Shown here one piece after another: positions 16,045 through 18,805 of a stretch of DNA of 18,805 nucleotides. This DNA is from Gammaproteobacteria bacterium (GTDB lineage: Bacteria > Pseudomonadota > Gammaproteobacteria > UBA12402): positions 1 through 18,805 of the forward strand of contig JANQHY010000196.1 of assembly GCA_028282395.1 (NCBI GenBank), written 5' to 3'. The stretch's first letter is position 1. Each line of letters starts with the position of its first letter. The notes below the pieces were generated by a model, which was given only the letters and a program-made list of their open reading frames with translations, did no database searches and had not been told where the DNA came from. The position numbers and the translations under genes were made by a program.

Positions 16045-16050
16045 TATAAT
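16045..16050 (+). promoter_or_regulatory. -10 element of ruvX, implying a leaderless or near-leaderless transcript
   Basis: A perfect TATAAT ends seven bases before the ruvX ATG at 16058, so transcription would begin at or within a base or two of the start codon. The GTGAAT at 16022-16027 is a poor -35 at 17 bases. No Shine-Dalgarno is present, in keeping with leaderless initiation. Confidence 0.4.
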
Positions 16051-16057
16051 AAATTTT

Positions 16058-16465
16058 ATGAAAGTAGAAATCGTTTTAGGGTTTGATTTCGGTAGCAAAC
16101 AGATTGGTGTTGCTGTCGGACAGACTATTACTGCCTCTGCCCGGCCATTAACTGTTGTTCGCGCCCAGAAGGGCGAGCCTGACTGGAGCAGTATTGATCA
16201 ATTGATTCAACAATGGCAGCCACAAGCTCTGGTTGTTGGTACGCCAATCGACATGTATGGCCAAGCTAGCAAAACGACATATGCCGCTAACCGCTTTGCC
16301 GAACAGTTACAACAGCGCTATCAACTGCCTGTCCATCTTGTCGATGAAAAACTCACTACTCGTGAAGCAAAGAGTCAATTAATAGAACAGAAAAAGCGAC
16401 TTGATAAAGCAGTTATTGATGCAACTGCTGCGCAATTGATTCTACAAACATGGTTTGATAGCTAA
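16058..16465 (+). CDS. ruvX: RuvX/YqgF family nuclease (putative Holliday junction resolvase / pre-16S rRNA nuclease)
   Basis: A 135-residue RNase H-fold protein (E. coli YqgF 138), thought to process the 5' end of 16S rRNA and often annotated as a Holliday junction resolvase. It shows LGFDFGSKQIGVAVGQT near the N-terminus with the first catalytic Asp, ARPLTVVRAQKGEPDW, VVGTPIDMYG, VDEKLTTREA with the catalytic Glu, and a final Asp in KAVIDATAAQLIL. The frame can be read from a GTG at 16022, but that adds an unrelated 12-residue extension, and the ATG at 16058 aligns with the family. There is no Shine-Dalgarno, and a -10 element lies just upstream. The usual upstream partner yqgE and downstream pyrB are missing; a dihydroorotase end lies 2.2 kb away. 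Confidence 0.95.
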   Translation: MKVEIVLGFDFGSKQIGVAVGQTITASARPLTVVRAQKGEPDWSSIDQLIQQWQPQALVVGTPIDMYGQASKTTYAANRFAEQLQQRYQLPVHLVDEKLTTREAKSQLIEQKKRLDKAVIDATAAQLILQTWFDS

Positions 16466-16493
16466 AACTCTCTAGTTGAGTAGAGGCTATCTA

Positions 16494-16955
16494 TTAACCA
16501 TAAATACCTCTCCCATATACAGGACGATTGCCCTTACCGGGATAGCAATGAATATGATAGTGAACACGTTCAACAAATAACTGCACAAATGCCTGTTCAT
16601 TAGGCAATCTACTATCGTAGTAATAGGCAAAAGCATAATGATTAATTTGCGCTGCTGTTAATTGCAAAGTTCCAGCATAATCACCTTTTGGCACAAAACC
16701 ATCAATCATCGCAGCATAATTAACCAAATAAACATGTTGATGATCAACAAAAATTCTATTTTTTGATAGCACTGTTGGGTCTTTTGTCACCGCTACCGTA
16801 CAATAGAAATAGCCTGGTTGATGCAGTGTTGTTTTTGCAGATAAATTGAATTGAATAAAATTACTTGGACTATTGCTCTTATTCATATCCGCTTGCGCAG
16901 TAGATAATATAAGTAGCATTCCTATTACCGTAACTATATTTAGTAAATATTTCAT
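16494..16955 (-). CDS. Small exported protein of unknown function, coupled to a GNAT gene
   Basis: A 153-residue product with a clear signal peptide (MKYLLNIVTVIGMLLILSTAQA, cut before DMN). The mature region of about 131 residues is beta-rich, with aromatic strands and many Tyr and His. It has two cysteines, one in YFYCTVAV and one in HIHCYPGKG, which could form a disulfide. The family is not recognised. Its ATG overlaps the TGA of the GNAT gene (ATGA), and AGGAG precedes it, so the pair is translationally coupled. The 28 bases between its end and that of ruvX contain no convincing terminator. Confidence 0.78.
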   Translation of the reverse strand: MKYLLNIVTVIGMLLILSTAQADMNKSNSPSNFIQFNLSAKTTLHQPGYFYCTVAVTKDPTVLSKNRIFVDHQHVYLVNYAAMIDGFVPKGDYAGTLQLTAAQINHYAFAYYYDSRLPNEQAFVQLFVERVHYHIHCYPGKGNRPVYGRGIYG

Positions 16956-17464
16956 AATAATCTCCTATCATACATCCACATTCTGTGACGTCCTTCTAAC
17001 AACACTTCTTTAGAAAATATCCATCCAAGTCTCTCGTAGAAGGATCCTATCGATTCTTCAACAACGCCTAATTGTAAAAACTCAATACCTAAACTAATTG
17101 CGACCTGTTCAGCAAGCGAAACAATTTTCGTACCAATACCTTGTTGACGAAAATCTACTGAAACATAGATATTATTCAACAAAATGGCTTCAGGCTCAGC
17201 AACACCATACGTATTAGGCACTAAAGAAAACGTCCCCACAGGCTCTTCCATAAGCTTTACAACAAAAGCAACTGGAGGACGCTCACTCATTCTTTCTCTA
17301 TATAAATTAATTGCATAATCTGGCTTTTCTGGTCTAAGATGCCCCCACGCATCATTATACCAACCAACAACCCTATCAAAACACTCTGGCATATCCTTGA
17401 GTAGAACTCCCGTGAGTGTTGCTTCTAACTTTTCTCGCTTCAAAAATACTGTAGTAGAAAACAT
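16952..17464 (-). CDS. GNAT family N-acetyltransferase
   Basis: A 170-residue acetyl-CoA-dependent acetyltransferase. The acetyl-CoA-binding motif is at 100-115 (IYVSVDFRQQGIGTKI, containing RxxGxG at 106-111). The C-terminal SFYERLGW at 131-138 is the usual 'FYxxxGF' element, and the beta-strand PVGTFSLV precedes a loop. The substrate is unknown. The frame opens at 17539, but that would add a spurious membrane-like extension. AGGAGAG seven bases before the ATG at 17464 fixes the start, and the family does not carry such a leader. The stop overlaps the start of the exported-protein gene by four bases. It diverges from the dehydrogenase gene. Confidence 0.9.
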   Translation of the reverse strand: MFSTTVFLKREKLEATLTGVLLKDMPECFDRVVGWYNDAWGHLRPEKPDYAINLYRERMSERPPVAFVVKLMEEPVGTFSLVPNTYGVAEPEAILLNNIYVSVDFRQQGIGTKIVSLAEQVAISLGIEFLQLGVVEESIGSFYERLGWIFSKEVLLEGRHRMWMYDRRLL

Positions 17465-17591
17465 AACAGTTCTCTCCTGAAACTTGACTATCAACAATAG
17501 TATACCAATACCGACTAAAATCAAAAAACAGTCAACCACATCACTACACCATCAAAGCTGCTCTACTTTTAGTATTAGCACGAAATTCTAC

Positions 17592-17616
17592 CACACTATC
17601 AAACGGTGTGTATAAT
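17592..17616 (+). promoter_or_regulatory. Probable promoter of the dehydrogenase gene with an embedded inverted repeat
   Basis: A perfect TATAAT at 17611-17616 lies 71 bases before the start codon, with only a weak -35 region. Directly upstream, CACAC (17592-17596) and GTGTG (17606-17610) form a 5-bp inverted repeat spanning the promoter spacer. A regulator bound there would block polymerase. The -10 is plausible; the operator is speculative. Confidence 0.45.
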
Positions 17617-17687
17617 AGAGTGATACTGTCTCATCTAAAAATTGAGCGTTACTGCATACTGTTTTGAGAATAGGAGGACATCACATC

Positions 17688-18515
17688 ATGGCAGAAAAGA
17701 GAGTTGTTTTGATTACTGGAGCTTCATCTGGTATGGGTAGAGATTTTGCCCAAGCCTTAAGTAAAGAGGGTTTTATTGTCTATGCTGCAGCAAGAAGAGT
17801 TGAAAAAATGGAGGCGTTAAAAGATCTAGGAATCGTTCCCCTGAAAATGGATATTAGTCAAGATAATGATATTCGCTATGTCGTCAATACGATTGAGAAA
17901 CAGCATGGTGGAATAGATGTTTTAATTAATAATGCAGGGTTTGGGATGTACGGTTCTGTTGAGGAGACAACATTAGATGACGCACGTTATCAGTTTGAGG
18001 TTAATCTATTTGGTTTAGCACGTTTAACGCAACTAGTGCTACCTGCTATGCGCGCTAAAAAAGCAGGTACTATTATTAATATCTCTTCGATGTTAGGCAG
18101 AGTTTACTCCCCGCTTGGCGCTTGGTATACCGCATCAAAACATGCTGTAGAAGGCTGGTCGGATTCGTTACGCCTGGAGTTGCGCCAGTTTGGTATTAAC
18201 GTAGTGATCATTGAGCCTGGCGCTATTCGAACAGAGTTTACTGATGTCATGACCGAACCCATGTTACAGCGCTCAGGCAGTGGCCCGTACGCAAAACTGA
18301 CCAATAAAGTTGTCACACTGGTAGACCGTGAGGCAAAATCAGGTGGAGGCGACTCACCTAATGTGATTACCAAAGTGGTTATTAAAGCACTGCGCACTAA
18401 GCGGCCTAAAACACGCTACATAGCGGGCAAATATGCTAGGTCATCAATTCTTTTTAGAAAGTGGTTTGGCGATCGACTATTTGATAAAATTTTATTGGCG
18501 CTAGTAAAAAGTTAA
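17688..18515 (+). CDS. Short-chain dehydrogenase/reductase (SDR) family oxidoreductase
   Basis: A 275-residue classical SDR with a Rossmann fold, using NAD(P)H on an unknown alcohol or ketone. The cofactor loop is TGASSGMG at 10-17, and NNAG is at 81-84. The catalytic set is Asn106, Ser133/134 region (NISSMLGRVYSPLG), Tyr147 and Lys151 (YTASK). The AARR stretch after the second strand suggests NADPH preference. It is followed by EPGAIRTEF, typical of the retinol-dehydrogenase-like SDR group often annotated only as oxidoreductase. AGGAGG at 17672-17677 lies ten bases before the ATG at 17688. An earlier TTG in frame (17664) would put this site inside the gene and is rejected. A TATAAT lies upstream. 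Confidence 0.92.
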   Translation: MAEKRVVLITGASSGMGRDFAQALSKEGFIVYAAARRVEKMEALKDLGIVPLKMDISQDNDIRYVVNTIEKQHGGIDVLINNAGFGMYGSVEETTLDDARYQFEVNLFGLARLTQLVLPAMRAKKAGTIINISSMLGRVYSPLGAWYTASKHAVEGWSDSLRLELRQFGINVVIIEPGAIRTEFTDVMTEPMLQRSGSGPYAKLTNKVVTLVDREAKSGGGDSPNVITKVVIKALRTKRPKTRYIAGKYARSSILFRKWFGDRLFDKILLALVKS

Positions 18516-18518
18516 TTG

Positions 18519-18538
18519 TTTATGCTCTTTAGCATAAA
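18519..18538. terminator. 8-bp hairpin directly after the dehydrogenase gene
   Basis: TTTATGCT (18519-18526) pairs perfectly with AGCATAAA (18531-18538) around CTTT, three bases after the stop codon. The stem is AT-rich and no U-tract follows on the plus strand, so terminator function is weakly supported. It lies between converging genes and could serve as a shared 3' structure. Confidence 0.35.
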
Positions 18539-18683
18539 AATGCATACCTTAGAATTATACAACGCCTCTCAAAAAACGTTGTCCTATACGCTAATACCTC
18601 GCCGGGCCGTAATACCCATTCCGCTTACCTACAATAAGCCCCGCCGTCGTGCCGCGATTTTAAAAAGTATAAGATAATACTTC

Positions 18684-18805
18684 CTAATCAAGCTGATTTA
18701 ATGTCAGGAATTGGTTATTTACCAGTGAATAGACTGGCCAACCTGTCAATTTCCAGCCAGCAAAAGGTGACCAACCACATTTGGTTTTTAAATCACTATT
18801 ATTCA
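18684..18805 (-). CDS. pyrC: Dihydroorotase, C-terminal end (partial)
   Basis: The minus strand carries an open frame entering from the right edge and stopping at TAG (18684-18686), giving 39 residues. They include TKCGWSPFAGWKLTGWPVYS followed by LVNNQF, which matches the C-terminal signature of amidohydrolase-type dihydroorotases ('KxGWSPFxGxxLxGWPVxTxVNG'). That enzyme closes carbamoyl aspartate to dihydroorotate in pyrimidine synthesis. Metal-binding residues lie outside the window. Allantoinase or a PyrC-like paralogue would end similarly, so the symbol is tentative. A pyrC near ruvX fits the ruvX-pyrB-pyrC order known from pseudomonads, though here it faces the other way and pyrB is not between them. 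Confidence 0.72.
   Translation of the reverse strand, partial: NNSDLKTKCGWSPFAGWKLTGWPVYSLVNNQFLTLNQLD

Noticed and set aside
16022..16057. Earlier GTG start for ruvX
   Set aside because: It would add 12 residues not present in the family and place the TATAAT inside the coding region. The ATG at 16058 aligns with known RuvX proteins.
16494..17464. The GNAT and small-protein pair as a toxin-antitoxin module
   Set aside because: The partner has a signal peptide and no ribbon-helix-helix or other DNA-binding domain, and it lies downstream instead of upstream.
17465..17539. N-terminal membrane-like extension of the GNAT protein
   Set aside because: The strong AGGAGAG lies inside this extension and points to the ATG at 17464. 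GNAT enzymes do not carry such a leader, so the hydrophobic stretch is translated leader DNA.
1..18805. CRISPR arrays, tRNA/rRNA genes, insertion sequences, phage genes
   Set aside because: No regularly spaced repeats, no TPsiC-type tRNA arm, no transposase or integrase motif and no phage gene was found on reading both strands.

Overview
The window looks like the chromosome of a Gram-negative gammaproteobacterium. GlmU, MetK, RsmE, PlsY, TsaD and RuvX all read as gammaproteobacterial orthologues, close in length and motif to those of E. coli. Several things suggest a host-associated or intracellular lineage, for example one in or near Legionellales. These are an inverse-autotransporter adhesin, a coiled-coil orphan protein resembling a secreted effector, a LuxR-type regulator with an unfamiliar N-terminal domain, two MFS carriers and decayed palindromic repeats. 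The genus cannot be fixed from this sequence.

Layout. (1) 1-4526, plus strand, housekeeping: the C-terminus of a probable HD phosphohydrolase, then glmU, metK, rsmE and plsY, tightly spaced and probably co-transcribed. (2) 4527-11107, accessory and visibly more AT-rich in its non-coding parts: palindromic repeat remnants, a LuxR-type regulator, an MHS-family transporter (minus, overlapping the regulator 3' to 3'), a carboxymuconolactone-decarboxylase-like protein, a divergent peptide-deformylase-like protein (minus), a Bcr/CflA-type efflux carrier, a small secreted protein and an atypical two-cysteine peroxiredoxin (minus). (3) tsaD (minus, 11168-12181). (4) 12367-15793: an orphan coiled-coil protein convergent with a 754-residue inverse autotransporter. 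(5) 16058-18805: ruvX, a GNAT acetyltransferase overlapping a small exported protein, a short-chain dehydrogenase, and at the right edge the last 39 codons of a dihydroorotase (minus).

Gene order. plsY(+) and tsaD(-) are neighbours facing each other in many gammaproteobacteria (E. coli has the ttd genes between them), so region 2 fills a site where cargo is known to occur. metK, rsmE and ruvX also belong to a conserved neighbourhood (rsmE-gshB-yqgE-ruvX, with pyrB/pyrC next in pseudomonads). The window therefore looks like two conserved blocks merged and interrupted by accessory genes.

The most notable item is the inverse autotransporter. Its N-terminal intimin/invasin-type barrel carries six tandem repeats of about 34 residues, each with an FxxN motif and three with GG-x-hydrophobic, rather than recognisable Ig-like domains. 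This recalls the repeat signature of chlamydial polymorphic membrane proteins, on a barrel of opposite topology. No tRNA, rRNA, CRISPR array, intact insertion sequence or canonical U-tract terminator was found, and no stretch longer than 300 bases lacks a gene.
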